From: Candidula unifasciata
Lineage: Eukaryota; Mollusca; Gastropoda; Stylommatophora; Geomitridae
NCBI GenBank assembly: GCA_905116865.2
Contig: CAJHNH020000843.1
Coordinates: 10,001 to 74,000 of the forward strand
Length of the DNA: 64,000 nucleotides
Direction: 5' to 3'
Each line of letters opens with the position of its first letter. The first letter of the stretch is position 1. A program made the translations under genes and the position numbers. The notes under the pieces were generated by a model that searched no databases, was not told the origin of the DNA, and saw only the letters and a program-made list of their open reading frames with translations. This document shows, in pieces, positions 10,829-20,189 of this stretch.

Positions 10829-11400
10829 ACATGAAGAAGAAGAAGAAGAACAAGAAGAAAAAGAAGAAGAAGAAGAAGAAGAAGAAGAAGAAGAAGAAGA
10901 AGAAGAAGAAGAAGAAGAAGAAGAAGAAGAAGAAGAAGAAGAAGAAGAAGAAGAAGAAGAAGAAGAAGAAGGGAAAGAAGGAGGGGGAAAAAATAAGGAA
11001 TAGAAGAAAGGAGAAAAGAGAGTAAAGAAAATAAGAAAAAGGGCAAATGAAGATAGAACCAAACAAAAGGAGGTGAAGGAAAAATAAGAAAGAAGAAGAA
11101 AAAAGGGGAACGAAAGACAAGGAAGGGGGAAGGAAGAAATAAGGAGAAGGAATAAGAAGAAGAAGGTGGAGGAGGAGGTAGAAAGAGATGGTAACGAAAA
11201 TAGTGAGGAAGACGAAAAATTATAAATCTTTAAGTGAGAATTAAGGAAAAAAAACACGGGAAAAAATGAAGCTGAGAGAAAGAACAAACCAGAAATAATT
11301 TCAAATGATCAAAGACGAGTGAGATTATTAGAAGAAGATTATTAAAAAAAAAAACCAAATGAGAAATTAGGATTGAACAATAAAGAATAAAAAATTTTTT
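10829..11400. repeat. (GAA)n array and long polypurine tract
   Basis: A near-pure GAA array occupies about 10829-10972. It then grades into irregular purine-rich sequence to about 11400, so that the plus strand is almost wholly A/G for more than 500 bases. The lysine-only, serine-only and phenylalanine-only open frames across it are artefacts. Such strand asymmetry can form triplex DNA. Confidence 0.92.
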
Positions 11401-11539
11401 TGAGCATTTTAATTTATTTTCTTTCCTTTATATTTTCTTTTATTTCATCTCCGAATGGAGCATAGGCCCCCAAGCAACCAAGACTTATTTTGGACCGGGC
11501 GCTTAGACTCTTAGAATGTTTTAGGGGCGAGGCTAAGGT

Positions 11540-11625
11540 GGGAAAAGGATGGGGGGGGGGGCTGAGGGCCTATAGCAAGTGAATTGTCAAGGTAATAAAA
11601 AAAAGGGGGGGGGGGGGTCAGGGAG
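11540..11625. other. Pair of G tracts
   Basis: Two runs of G (about 10 and 12 bases) lie 40 bases apart within G-rich sequence. They have G-quadruplex potential but may also be assembly-sensitive homopolymers. Confidence 0.5.
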
Positions 11626-11694
11626 GGAGCTCTAGGTGCCTGAGTCTCTTATGTCCTCAAGCATGTCCCAGCAAACCCTTTGTAGACTGGTACA

Positions 11695-12075
11695 CCAGTT
11701 GTTTATGTTTATTCAACGTATCAACATCATGGCACACGGGTGTAACCCATAAGTGCTCCGTTCTACTTATAACTCACGCCTGAGTCTGAAGGTGCTCAGC
11801 AGAGTGCACGAACTCCGTTGCACCAGCGAGGATCCTGAAATACGTTAGGTAGATTTTTAACTCAAAATTTTGCTCTGGCAGCGCCGCTATGCTACTCTTT
11901 TCGATTTACAACTGCCTAGGGATTGTTCACAGGCGCAACAATACACAAATGGCGTCCGGTCTTACTACCTAAAGACCAGAGGTCATTACTAGAAGTCCAC
12001 GTGAAAACATCCCAGCCTTCACAGGAGTTTGAAACTGGGACCTCCAGCTCTCGAAGCGGATGCCGTTACTAACAA
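11695..12075 (-). mobile_element. SINE-C copy 2
   Basis: Minus-strand copy. In plus-strand reading it begins with the tail 'tttattcaacgtatcaaca', followed by 'cataagtgctccgttcta', 'gaggatcctgaaat', 'gatttttaactcaaaatttt', 'gtccggtcttactacc' and 'ctctcgaagcggatgccg' at the head. It is one of the two longest copies. Confidence 0.75.
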
Positions 12076-12219
12076 TAAGTTCTAAAACTAGTTCCCTCTA
12101 CTTTCAACTTTACTGAAGAAATGAAACTTGGCCGTTGGAATTAACAAATTGAAGATAAAAATGAGTGGCAAACACACATAAAAAAATAACTACAGATTGC
12201 TTACTTAATTGTAAATCGA

Positions 12220-12402
12220 AGTTGTCACTCTCGTGGGATGCAATTGTTTGTGTTATTTTGAAACCCCACCCTGGCTTCTGCCGGGGGCCCTGAATATAGC
12301 CGGGCTATAGATATGCCCTAGCCATAGATATGGCCATAACGGCTGGAAGGGGTTTCTGTGACCTCTCCACGGGTGATGTCCTGGTGGGGTACAAATATCA
12401 AC
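12220..12402 (+). mobile_element. Element-D, shortened copy
   Basis: Begins 'ctcgtgggatgcaattg' and continues 'ccctggcttctgccggggg', 'gacctctccacgggtgatg', then jumps to 'tcctggtggggtac'. The 'tggcactttgtgtcatcggg' segment is deleted. The GGGGTA terminus is retained. Confidence 0.7.
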
Positions 12403-13025
12403 CTACTTCATCGTTCCTCTTTTCCATTAGTCGGGAACTGTCGGATGTTGCTTTCCCAGCGAACTCTGGGTCGCCTTTGTGGTCTGGTTCCCTGGTTTTT
12501 GTCTCCTATGCATGCCGAGGTGACATTTTCTCTCCCATTCTGCAAACATGTCCGAACCATCGTAGCTGTGACTTATCTATCTACTGGAGTTAGTAAGGTC
12601 TGGGTTTCAAGATCATAACGTATTGTTACGAACTTCGTCCTTTTTTGTCACTTATACCACTTTTCTCAGATCTCTGGTTACTGTGACCCGAAGCTGGCTT
12701 TTATGTGCTGTTTTCATTGTCTATGACTCACACCTGTGGGTAAGGACTGGTACATAGGTAGCGCTTTTAACAGCCATTTTCGTCCTTTAGCCAATTCCTC
12801 ATTTCGCTTTATGGCCTGAAAAAAGTCTCCCAGCAGCTGCATTTCTAGTAGCCAGCCCTCTCTTAATTCCTCCATCGCAGTTTATTACAACTCCCAAGGT
12901 ATTTAAAACGAGTGACCTGCTCCAACTGCAGATTAATAGCCCAGATAGCTAACTCTACTGTAGTCGACCGAGGGCTGTAGTCACAAAGTGAACTGATGCA
13001 CTAATCGTACCACACTATTTTACAA
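12403..13025. other. Unassigned spacer
   Basis: No gene or family recognised. Two overlapping plus-strand frames at 12330-12618 start inside Element-D and have no domain. Confidence 0.35.
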
Positions 13026-13029
13026 CAAG

Positions 13030-13330
13030 AACTCGTGTGTATTCCGGGACCCTATTGTAGGGAAAAGGAATAGATATACTGCCCCCCCCCCCCCCATCTC
13101 AACGCTACCAACACCACCTCCAGCCAAGAAGCATTCAGTAAAAATCGTTTGATTAGCGGTGTTTCATTCGAAGTCAAAGTGCACCTGCCTGAAAGTTGAG
13201 GAGCAAGCAGTCTGGATACATATAAACCAGAACTGTAAAACCGATGTGTACGCAAAACTCAAGTTCTAGGAAAATGTTAAAAGTAGACGAACAACCAGAA
13301 CTTTCCGCTGAAATTTATAGCCAAGAGCAA
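13030..13330 (+). mobile_element. Element-E copy 3
   Basis: Contains 'tcgtgtgtattccggg', 'aatagatatactgcc' with a C tract, 'aaagtgcacctgcctgaa', 'agcagtctggatac', 'cgaacaaccagaactttccg' and the right end 'ttatagccaagag'. The order matches the copies at 0.9 and 28.4 kb. Confidence 0.65.
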
Positions 13331-13420
13331 CAGTGCAAGAACGCCTATCTAATATTGGTTTCATAATAATACCAGCAATACATATTTTTAACTTCTGTTA
13401 CTACTAATTATATTCTGCTG

Positions 13421-13648
13421 GTCGGCCTCTGTGGCTTAGGCGTTGCGAACGCGCTTCGTAACGCTGAGATGCCGGGTTCGATCCCAGATGCCGGCCTTGC
13501 TCCTTGCGTTGGTTTCGACAGTGGTTTCGAAAAGCGGACAGTCCAGAAAGCAATGACAAACTACTGGACGTAAACTTGCCTAGAAAAACCACATCAGCCA
13601 AAAGAATGCTGGGGCTGGTTCTGCGACGTACTGTAAAGAATACGCATT
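13421..13648 (+). mobile_element. SINE-B, full length
   Basis: Head 'ggcctctgtggcttaggcg' (A-box region) and 'gccgggttcgatcccag' (B box). Body landmarks are 'ccttgcgttggtttcgac', 'caaactactggacgtaaac', 'cctagaaaaaccac' and 'gctggggctggttctgc'. It ends 'ctgtaaagaatacgcattc'. The intact A and B boxes show tRNA ancestry. Confidence 0.85.
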
Positions 13649-13649
13649 C

Positions 13650-14390
13650 ATTAAAATATTCTGCTGTCCTCCCAATTTTTGCCGCCCCCGAAATGTTACC
13701 GCCCTATGCAGCTACACGTGTCTAAATACGGCCCAGGTCAGCGCCCCTGTAGTGAGCTGCTCATTACACAATTAATGATTTCGCCGTTAACTCAGCCTAG
13801 TAAACCTAAATTTGACAGTAGAATGTTTGTATAAACAGAGTAGATGGGCCCGACAATTATAATGGATGACGCACTTAGAGGTAATGGCCAAAACTTTGTC
13901 TACTTTAGATTCGCATTTCTGATTCTGAATGCTAAACCAGAACACTTGGGATGATCAATTATTTCTCAACTAGCTAGTGGCCATATTTTTATCCAATCAA
14001 TAGCCTTGGTCAGACAGGAAATGAACTGAAAAATTTAGAGGCTCCAAATTCCAAATGAAAAATTAATGGAAAATCACAGAGTAAACACATGAAATGTGGG
14101 GTCTTGGATATCCTCTCTCCTCTTTCAACCCCCCCCTCTCTCTCTCTCTCCATCTCTCTATCACCTACTCCACCAACTTATCTCTCCCTCTCCCTCCCTC
14201 ACTCTCACTCCTACCCCACCAACTTATTTCTTTCTAACTCTTTCTTTCTATCTCTCTTTTTCTCTCATTCACTCACTCTTCTCGGCTATGTACAAAAAGT
14301 AGGAGTAAAGTAAGTGTTAGGAAGGAGTGCACTGGCCACAGAATATGGAGGACAATGTGTTCATTTGGATGACAAATCGGGTGTAATATA
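13650..14390. other. Unassigned spacer with (CT)n-rich run
   Basis: Nothing coding. An imperfect CT/TCTC tract lies at about 14130-14280 and generates serine/leucine-rich frames. Confidence 0.45.
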
Positions 14391-14391
14391 C

Positions 14392-14692
14392 ATCATCATC
14401 ATCAGTTCTCGTTATTCCTAGTGGCACATAAGGCTTTAGAGAGGACTTTCCATGCTTTCCTGTCCTGTGCAATCTTCAGTGCAGTTTTCCATGTCAAAGA
14501 TGCCGCACTCAGGTCACTTTCCATCGTTCGTCTCCATGTTGTTTTTTGGCGCCCCTGTTTTCTCTTTCCCTCTGGTGTCCATGTGAGAGCTGTTTTGGCA
14601 GGTATATCAGGATTCATTCTCATAACGTGGCCAAGCCATTTCCATCTTCTCTTGATAATCATACTGTCTAAAGTTTCTTGGTTTGTGGCTTG
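14392..14692 (-). pseudogene. LINE-1 C-terminus with (GAT)n tail
   Basis: The minus-strand frame reads RRWKWLGHVMRMNPD, then KTALTWTPEGKRKQGRQ, then KTTWRRTMESDL, and ends KALCATRNNEN. This is the well-known C-terminal segment of endonuclease/reverse-transcriptase LINEs (consensus RW.GH..RM, GKR..GRP.TTWRR..E, ALC.TR). The stop codon lies within 'ctgatgatgatgatg', so the 3' tail is a (GAT)n microsatellite directly fused to the coding end. The catalytic RT is missing through 5' truncation. About 86 codons are open without interruption, so the copy is comparatively young or its frame survived by chance. Confidence 0.9.
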
Positions 14693-14759
14693 AAGTAGAA
14701 CTAAATCAAAATATACATTTTTTTTTCCTCATCAGACAGGAGACAAATCCCGGAAAACC

Positions 14760-15264
14760 CGATCTACCTAAAAGCCACACTGTTAGATTGGTTCACCAAA
14801 AGACCATAGGGGAGCATTACAGCAGTAAGTAAGAAGAAACTCCACAGGGGAGCATGTACAGCAGGAGTCTACCAATCCTCAGTAGAATTAATCTCTCGCA
14901 GACACATGTTACGGCCCAAGAGCTCCTAGACATTTTCAGAGAGTGTGCCCACCTGAGTTGATGAGGCTCAGGGTTGATTTCCTCCTATTGCACTTATTAC
15001 CGGATGTTATTGGACAGGACAAGACTAATTCGTGACTTTGCAAGAGGTACTGTGAGATACGAAGTCGTTGCGGTAGCATAATTAGAGCAGTCAGCTTACC
15101 TGGAAGACCAAGTGGCAAGCTTACATTTGGTTTACCGATCACATGTTGGACTTTGTTAGCAGGTGGCAGAGGGACACTGGCAGACAATTTGGACACGATG
15201 GACTGTGAGGGATAAGAAATTATTTTTCACTAGACACCCGGACCAGCTCATCGAGGCCTGTCCC
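14760..15264 (-). other. Possible LINE-5 3' region
   Basis: Minus-strand downstream sequence of the LINE-5 frame. It could be its 3' untranslated region, since no other family is recognisable here. An 86-codon minus frame (14936-15196) has no known motif. Confidence 0.3.
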
Positions 15265-15935
15265 TCACGAAGTTCCGTTATGTCCAGAGCCCCCTCTATC
15301 CCTCTCAGCAACCTCGCCCAGTGTTTTTAATGCTCGTTTGCGTTTATTACCGCGTAAACCTAGTTGTTTAATCACATTGTACATTGAAGTGGAAACGAGA
15401 CCTCTTGCGCCTACCTCGACGGCGATGAATCTTACTGTGTACGCTTCGTCTCTCCTCAGACCAGGTGCTAAGTCACAGTACTTCTCGAGCTTGTACATGT
15501 GGTTTTCGTCCATTCGCGACTCGTAACGCACGGTCAGCTCAATCAGGATGAACTGACGTTTCACCGCACAGTGTAGGACTATGTCAGGTCGCAGGCGAGT
15601 CTTTCGGATTAACTCAGGGTACCTTTCATGGCCAGGCAGGTCAACCGCCAGTAACCAGTCCCTTGCACAGTCTAGAATAGATGGAGCGTGTGCGATTTTG
15701 TTGTATTTGGCTTTATAAATCTGCCCAGCCTTAAGGAAGCGTACGGGGACGACAGTAGGATTGGCCCTCGCATTGGCCCTCATCCTAGATTGGTCCACAA
15801 CGGCCGCTAACTCTTTCAGCACCTTGTTGTGGCGCCAAGTATACCTGCCTTGACCTAGGGCTTTTCTACACGCAGACAGTACCCTATCAACTTTAAACTT
15901 TTCGCTTAATCGAGTAATCCAGTGTGGGTGAGTCT
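15265..15935 (-). pseudogene. LINE-5 C-terminal restriction-endonuclease-like domain
   Basis: The longest credible coding remnant in the window. The minus-strand frame can be followed upstream of the first possible start, from about 15935, as SEKFKVDRVLSACRK, then ALGQGRYTWRHNKVLKEL. It continues through RARA-like sequence to LRPDIVLHC, then FILIELTVRYE, then YKLEKYCDLAPGL, FIAVEVGARGLVSTS and LGLRGNKRKRALKTLGEVAE. This is the C-terminal portion of reverse transcriptases from a retrotransposon family common in cnidarians, molluscs and fish. There, GRY.WRH..VL precedes a PD-(D/E)XK-like nuclease core (RPDIVL ... IELTV). About 220 codons are open without a stop. The polymerase upstream is absent, and SINE-C abuts the truncation point. 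The nuclease assignment comes from pattern memory. Confidence 0.75.
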
Positions 15936-15944
15936 AAATGATAA

Positions 15945-16300
15945 AAAATAAAGTTTGAGGTTTAAACAACAAATCAACGTCATGTCACAAAGATAGTAAC
16001 CCATATGTACTCGATTCTACTTCAAATCTCAGCGCAATGCACGAACTCCGGAGCCCCGGCAAGGATCTTGAAAATACTTTATGTAGATTTTTAACTCCAA
16101 ATTGTGCCCAGACGGCGCCGTTTTTTTTCGATTCCTAAATGCCAAGGGATTTTTCACGTACGCAACAGTCCGATCTTACCCAAAGACTAGGGGAAATTAT
16201 CAAAAGTCCACGTGGAAAAAATCCCAGCCCTAACTGGGGCTTAAACCCGGGACCTTTAGCTCTCAAGGCGAACACTTTACCCCCGCGACCACTCGGATTG
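15945..16300 (-). mobile_element. SINE-C copy 3
   Basis: Plus-strand reading shows the tail 'gtttaaacaacaaatcaacg', then 'ccatatgtactcgattct', 'ggcaaggatcttgaaaat', 'agatttttaactccaaat', 'gtgcccagacggcgccg', 'ccacgtggaaaaaatcc' and 'gggcttaaacccgggacc', with the head near 16290. It abuts the 5'-truncated end of LINE-5. Confidence 0.75.
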
Positions 16301-16329
16301 AATTCATAACAATTTCTCTGTGTGTATTC

Positions 16330-16555
16330 TAACAACTGACTGACTGCCTGACTTTCTACCCCACTAGGACATCACACAAGCGATAAACACCCGATGACAC
16401 AAAGTGCCACAATGCGGATGAGGATCACCGTAGAGAGGTCCCAGAAACCGCGTTCAGACAATTGGCCATATTGATGGCCTGCCTATATTGCGGCCTCTGG
16501 CAAAAGCCAGATTGGGGCTTCAAATCAGAAAAAATTACGTCCTGAAAAGGACGTA
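16330..16555 (-). mobile_element. Element-D with (CAGT)n tail, minus strand
   Basis: On the minus strand it runs from 'cttttcaggacgtaatttt' through 'ggcttttgccagaggccgc', 'gggacctctctacggtgat' and 'tgatgtcctagtggggtag', and ends in 'aaagtcaggcagtcagtcag'. The tail is a four-base microsatellite of the same unit as the tail of the copy at 17.5 kb. Confidence 0.8.
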
Positions 16556-16599
16556 AGTAAGAAATGCACGTATTCTAACGGCCTTTCTCGACACATTGA

Positions 16600-16725
16600 A
16601 TTAATACTTATAATATTAATAATATAAATAAAAATAATAACAACAACAATAATAATAATATTCATTTTAATAATATTAATAATAATAATAGTAATAATCA
16701 TAATAATAATAACAGCAATGTATTC
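16600..16725. repeat. (AAT)n-rich tract
   Basis: AT-rich, with repeated 'aataataat' and 'taatatt' elements. It yields an isoleucine-rich minus-strand frame that is an artefact. Confidence 0.7.
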
Positions 16726-17061
16726 CATTTCATAAACAAACTTGGAGGTTCTATGAAAAAAGTTTTCTATGGGAAGTAATTTGGAAAGTTTACCAAATCG
16801 AGAAATAACTGTATTGCCTCCCTTACATCTTTAACGTCTGAAAAAATCTCTCATTCAACAGGCAGAAAGTATTTTTAAGAGCTAGGCAGAGTAAATCATA
16901 CTTAACGTAATTATTTCAAAGACATTCAGTTGATTGGTGTCAGATTACGGGAAAACTGAACAGATATGGTTCAAATAAAATGTGAGGTCGGAAATGAAGG
17001 ATTTTTAAAAAAAAAATGTCTACAAAAAAAATAACACGAAGATTTATAGATTATGTGCAGC

Positions 17062-17561
17062 TCAAGTAGAGTAATCATGTATTCCTTACGTCCTTCTTAG
17101 GACGTTATTTTTTGTTATTTGAAGCCCCACTCTGGCTTTTGCCAGGGGCCGCAATATAGGCAGGTCATCATTATGGCCGGATGTCTGAACGCGGTTTCTG
17201 GGACCTCTCCACGGTGATCCTTATCCGCATGGTGGCACTTTGTGTCATCGGGTGTTTATCGCTTGTGTGATGTCCTGGTGGGGTAAAAAGCCAATCCAGC
17301 CTAGAGTAATCATATACTTCTCGTCCTTTTTAGGATGGCATTTTTCGTTATTTGAAGCCCTATCCTGGCTTTTGCCAGGGGCCGCAATATAGCCTGACCA
17401 TAAATATAGCCTAAAAGCTGAACGCGGTTTCTGGAACCTCTCCACGGTGATCCTCACCCACATGGTGGCACATTGTGTCATCAGGTGTTTATCGCTTGTG
17501 TGATGTCCTGGTGGGGTAGAAAGTCAGTCAGTCAGTCAGTCAGTCAGTCAAGTAGAGTAAA
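17062..17561 (+). mobile_element. Element-D dimer bounded by 13-bp direct repeats
   Basis: Two head-to-tail Element-D units (about 17071-17290 and 17303-17547) share 'gaagcccca/t', 'ctggcttttgccaggggcc', 'gcaatatag', 'ctctccacggtgatcc', 'tggtggca' and 'gatgtcctggtggggta'. The second ends in (AGTC)n. The 13-mer TCAAGTAGAGTAA occurs at 17062-17074 and again at 17548-17560, outside both units. This looks like a target-site duplication around the whole dimer. Confidence 0.82.
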
Positions 17562-17579
17562 CAGTCCGATATGAAAGCA

Positions 17580-17885
17580 AAAATCCAACAAGCCAACACT
17601 GTCACGTACCAACTTGCTCCAATTCTAAAACACCCTACTATCCCAATAAAGACAAAAGGACAAATTTTAAATACAATATTTATACCGACTTTAGCTTACT
17701 AATGTCAGACTTGGACATGGAGAAAAGAACACGAAAGAAACCTAAACATTTGGGTGATGAGATCACAAAAACTTTTGGAACAATACCCATCGTCAAATTA
17801 ACTAAGAAACAAAGAGCGAAATGGTTTGGCCGTCTAATGAGAACGAAACCAACGATGCCAGCAGCAAGAGCGTACAATTTGAAAA
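17580..17885 (+). pseudogene. LINE-2 thumb/C-terminal remnant, chimeric 3' end
   Basis: Plus-strand reading in shifting frames gives QANTVTYQLAPILKHPTIPI, then NTIFIPTLAY and CQTWT, then LTKKQRAKWFGRLMRTKP and PTMPAARAYN. This is the post-YxDD region (thumb) and C-terminus of LINE-2. A stop replaces Q in the LAYQCQ motif, and a frameshift precedes the WFGRL segment. At about 17880 the coding sequence switches, without the expected GRPR..WIDGI end, into the LINE-3 terminal motif. Confidence 0.8.
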
Positions 17886-17985
17886 TCAAAATTGGAACTC
17901 TTCGCTTGCTGCTGAAGATGGGGACTGAGTACTTATCGTAGTCTCCCGATTGCTATGATGTCGATTCTTAATTCAGCTTTCAAGA
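17886..17985 (+). pseudogene. LINE-3 3' end fused to LINE-2
   Basis: IGTLRLLLKMGTEYL, with a frame change, then DCYDVDS-like 'tgctatgatgtcgattct', followed by the tail 'taattcagctttcaag'. This is the same terminal segment as in the copies at 4.0, 27.3, 39.5 and 51.2 kb. The preceding bases are LINE-2, in the same orientation. Confidence 0.75.
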
Positions 17986-18410
17986 TATATATCATATTTT
18001 ATAAAGTCTAGCAGCAACAGATGTCGCAACGGTTGAAAACTGTAATATTATTAAACTGGATTTAATAGATAAACTGCTAACTGGATTTTTTTAAGCTCTA
18101 AGATAGTCCGCGAAAATATGTCAACTGTGTTGCAAGTACAGTATTAAAAAAAAGTTAAAGAACTCACGTCTCGACAGCCTTATCAGCCAGTCTGTGTTGC
18201 TAATTACTGGTCTATTTCCCAGTTGCTCACAGACTGCTCCATATCGTAGCTTCGATAAACGATTAAGGTTTAATCAGTCAATAAAGAACTGCAATTAACC
18301 TATATTACATAATATCTCTAGTTGTAATTGTATGGTTTGACAGGCTGCTTTTTGAGAAACTTTTCCCTCGTCTTATTTCTCCTTCTCATCCTTTTTCTGT
18401 TTTTCCTCCC

Positions 18411-19240
18411 ATGTCTTCTTCTTTTTCTTCTTCTTCTTCTTCTTCTTCTTCTTCTTCTTCTTCTTCTTCTTCTTCTTCTTCTTCTTCTTCTTCTTCTTTT
18501 TCTTCTTTTTCTTCTTCTTCTTCTTCTTCTTCTTCTTCTTCTTCTTCTTCTTCTTCTTCTTCTTCTTCTTCTTCTCTCTTCTTCTTCTTCTCTTCTTCTT
18601 CTTCTTCTCTTCTTCTTCTTCTTCTTCTTCTTCTTCTTCTTCTTCTTCTTCTTCTTCTTCTTCTTCTTCTTCTTCTCCTTCTTCTTCTTCTTCTTTTCTG
18701 CTCTTCTTCATTTTCTTCTTCTTCTTCTTTTCTGTTCTTCTTCATTTTCTTCTTCTTCTTCTTTTTCTTCTTCTTGTTCTTCTTTTTCTTCTTCTTCTTC
18801 TTCTTCTTCTTCTTCTTCTTCTTCTTCTTCTTCTTCTTCTTCTTCTTCTTCTTCTTCTTCTTCTTCTTTTTCTTCTTTTTCTTCTTCTTCTTCTTCTTCT
18901 TCTTCTTCTTCTTCGTCTTCTTCTTCTTCTTCTTCTTCTTCTTCTTCTTCTTCTTCTTCTTCTTCTTCTTCTTCTTCTTCTTCTTCTTCTTCTTCTTCTT
19001 CTTCTTCTTCTTCTTCTTCTTCTTCTTCTTCTTCTTCTTCTCCTTCTTCTTCTTCTTCTTTTCTGCTCTTCTTCATTTTCTTCTTCTTCTTCTTTTCTGT
19101 TCTTCTTCATTTTCTTCTTCTTCTTCTTTTTCTTCTTCTTGTTCTTCTTTTTCTTCTTCTTCTTCTTCTTCTTCTTCTTCTTCTTCTTCTTCTTCTTCTT
19201 CTTCTTCTTCTTCTTCTTTTTCTTCTCCTCCTTCTTCTGC
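18411..19240. repeat. (CTT)n array with higher-order duplication
   Basis: About 830 bases of CTT repeat with scattered interruptions. The interruption pattern 'tttctgctcttcttca', 'tttctgttcttcttca' and 'cttgttcttctttttc' occurs twice, near 18695 and 19060, with an offset of 365 bases. Part of the array was therefore duplicated as a block. All poly-Ser, Leu, Phe, Glu, Arg and Lys frames here are artefacts. Confidence 0.95.
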
Positions 19241-19599
19241 GTCTTCTTTTTCCTTTATTACCTGCATGGTAATGCACAGGGTATTTTTAATGTTCTCTGC
19301 TTGTCGTCATGACGTTGACATGGAAGAGATCGTCAAAAGATTGCAAATTCAATGCAGAGTTAACTTGATCGCATCTCCTTCTGGTGTTAGATTCTAATGC
19401 TCATGTCAATGCTTCGAATGCTTCAGTAACGTGCTTCTCCTTGAATATGAATATTAATGAAGACAAACTTACAAGCAGTGGAAAGCAGCGAGGAAATTTG
19501 TCTTGCCCGGTAAAACTTTCTTTAGTTGCATTTCTCGAGAATTGTGCCTGTCTAAGTATTCAAAACTGTGGGCATCTACTTCTTTTGCGTTCCTCTGAA

Positions 19600-19690
19600 C
19601 AAGGCGGATGGCACATCGGTATCTGAACTTTTCGGCCTAACACATCTGATTTCAGCATATCAGTAATTAGTAATCTTTTGCAACATGCTT
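19600..19690 (+). mobile_element. Element-F fragment
   Basis: 'tttcggcctaacacatctga' and 'tttcagcatatcag' match the repeat ends at 47.45-47.54 and 63.86-63.96 kb. Too short to classify. Confidence 0.4.
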
Positions 19691-19718
19691 TTTAGGGGTA
19701 GTGATCAATGCGCGCGCG

Positions 19719-19780
19719 CGCGAGTGTGTATGTGTGTATGTGTGTGTATGTGTGTCTATATGTGTGTGTGTGCGTGCATG
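19719..19780. repeat. (CG)n then (GT)n microsatellite
   Basis: A GCGC run followed by imperfect TGTG/TATG repeats, directly upstream of the 48-bp minisatellite. Confidence 0.85.
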
Positions 19781-19784
19781 TTTA

Positions 19785-20175
19785 TAAAATACTTCTCTAT
19801 TCTCCAGTCATGCATCTGTCCTGTTTTTAAAAACACTTCTCTATTCTCCAGCCATACGTCTGGCTTATATGTCATTAAAAACACTTCTCTATTCTCCAGT
19901 CATACATCTGGCTTATCTGCAATTAAAAACACTTTTCTATTCTTCAGTCATACCTCAGTCTTGTCTGTCATTTAAAAAAAAAAAAACCTCTTTATTCTCC
20001 AGTCATACATCTGGCTTATCTGTCATTAAAAACACTTCTCTATTCTCCAGTCATACATCTGGCTTATCTGTCATTAAAAACACTTCTCTATTCTCCAGTC
20101 ATACATCTGTCCTACCTGTCATTAAAAACTTTTCTGTATTCTTCAGTCATAAATCTGGCCTTTCTGTCATTGAAA
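19785..20175. repeat. 48-bp minisatellite, about 8 units
   Basis: Units of 44-48 bases built on 'ttctctattctccagtcat', 'acatctggcttatctgtc' and 'attaaaaacac'. Because 48 is a multiple of three, the plus strand stays open as a 16-residue repeat (SHTSGLSVIKNTSLFS). One unit carries an expanded A tract near 19975-19985 that shifts the frame. There is no signal peptide or start context to argue for a gene. Confidence 0.93.
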
Positions 20176-20189
20176 CATATTTTCAGATG

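Noticed and set aside
10708..11287. Open frames of 64-186 codons over a GAA array
   Set aside because: Polypurine repeat artefacts, open on both strands at once.
13421..13500. Functional tRNA gene
   Set aside because: A and B boxes are present but the cloverleaf is not completed and a common SINE body follows; the same holds for the other tRNA-like heads.
14421..14693. Plus-strand 90-codon frame
   Set aside because: Antisense shadow of the LINE-1 C-terminus on the minus strand.
15338..15526. Plus-strand 62-codon frame
   Set aside because: Antisense shadow of the LINE-5 domain.
18328..19397. Open frames of 112-328 codons rich in Ser, Leu, Phe, Glu, Lys or Arg
   Set aside because: All are translations of the CTT/GAA array; each frame gives a single-residue repeat and none has a unique domain.
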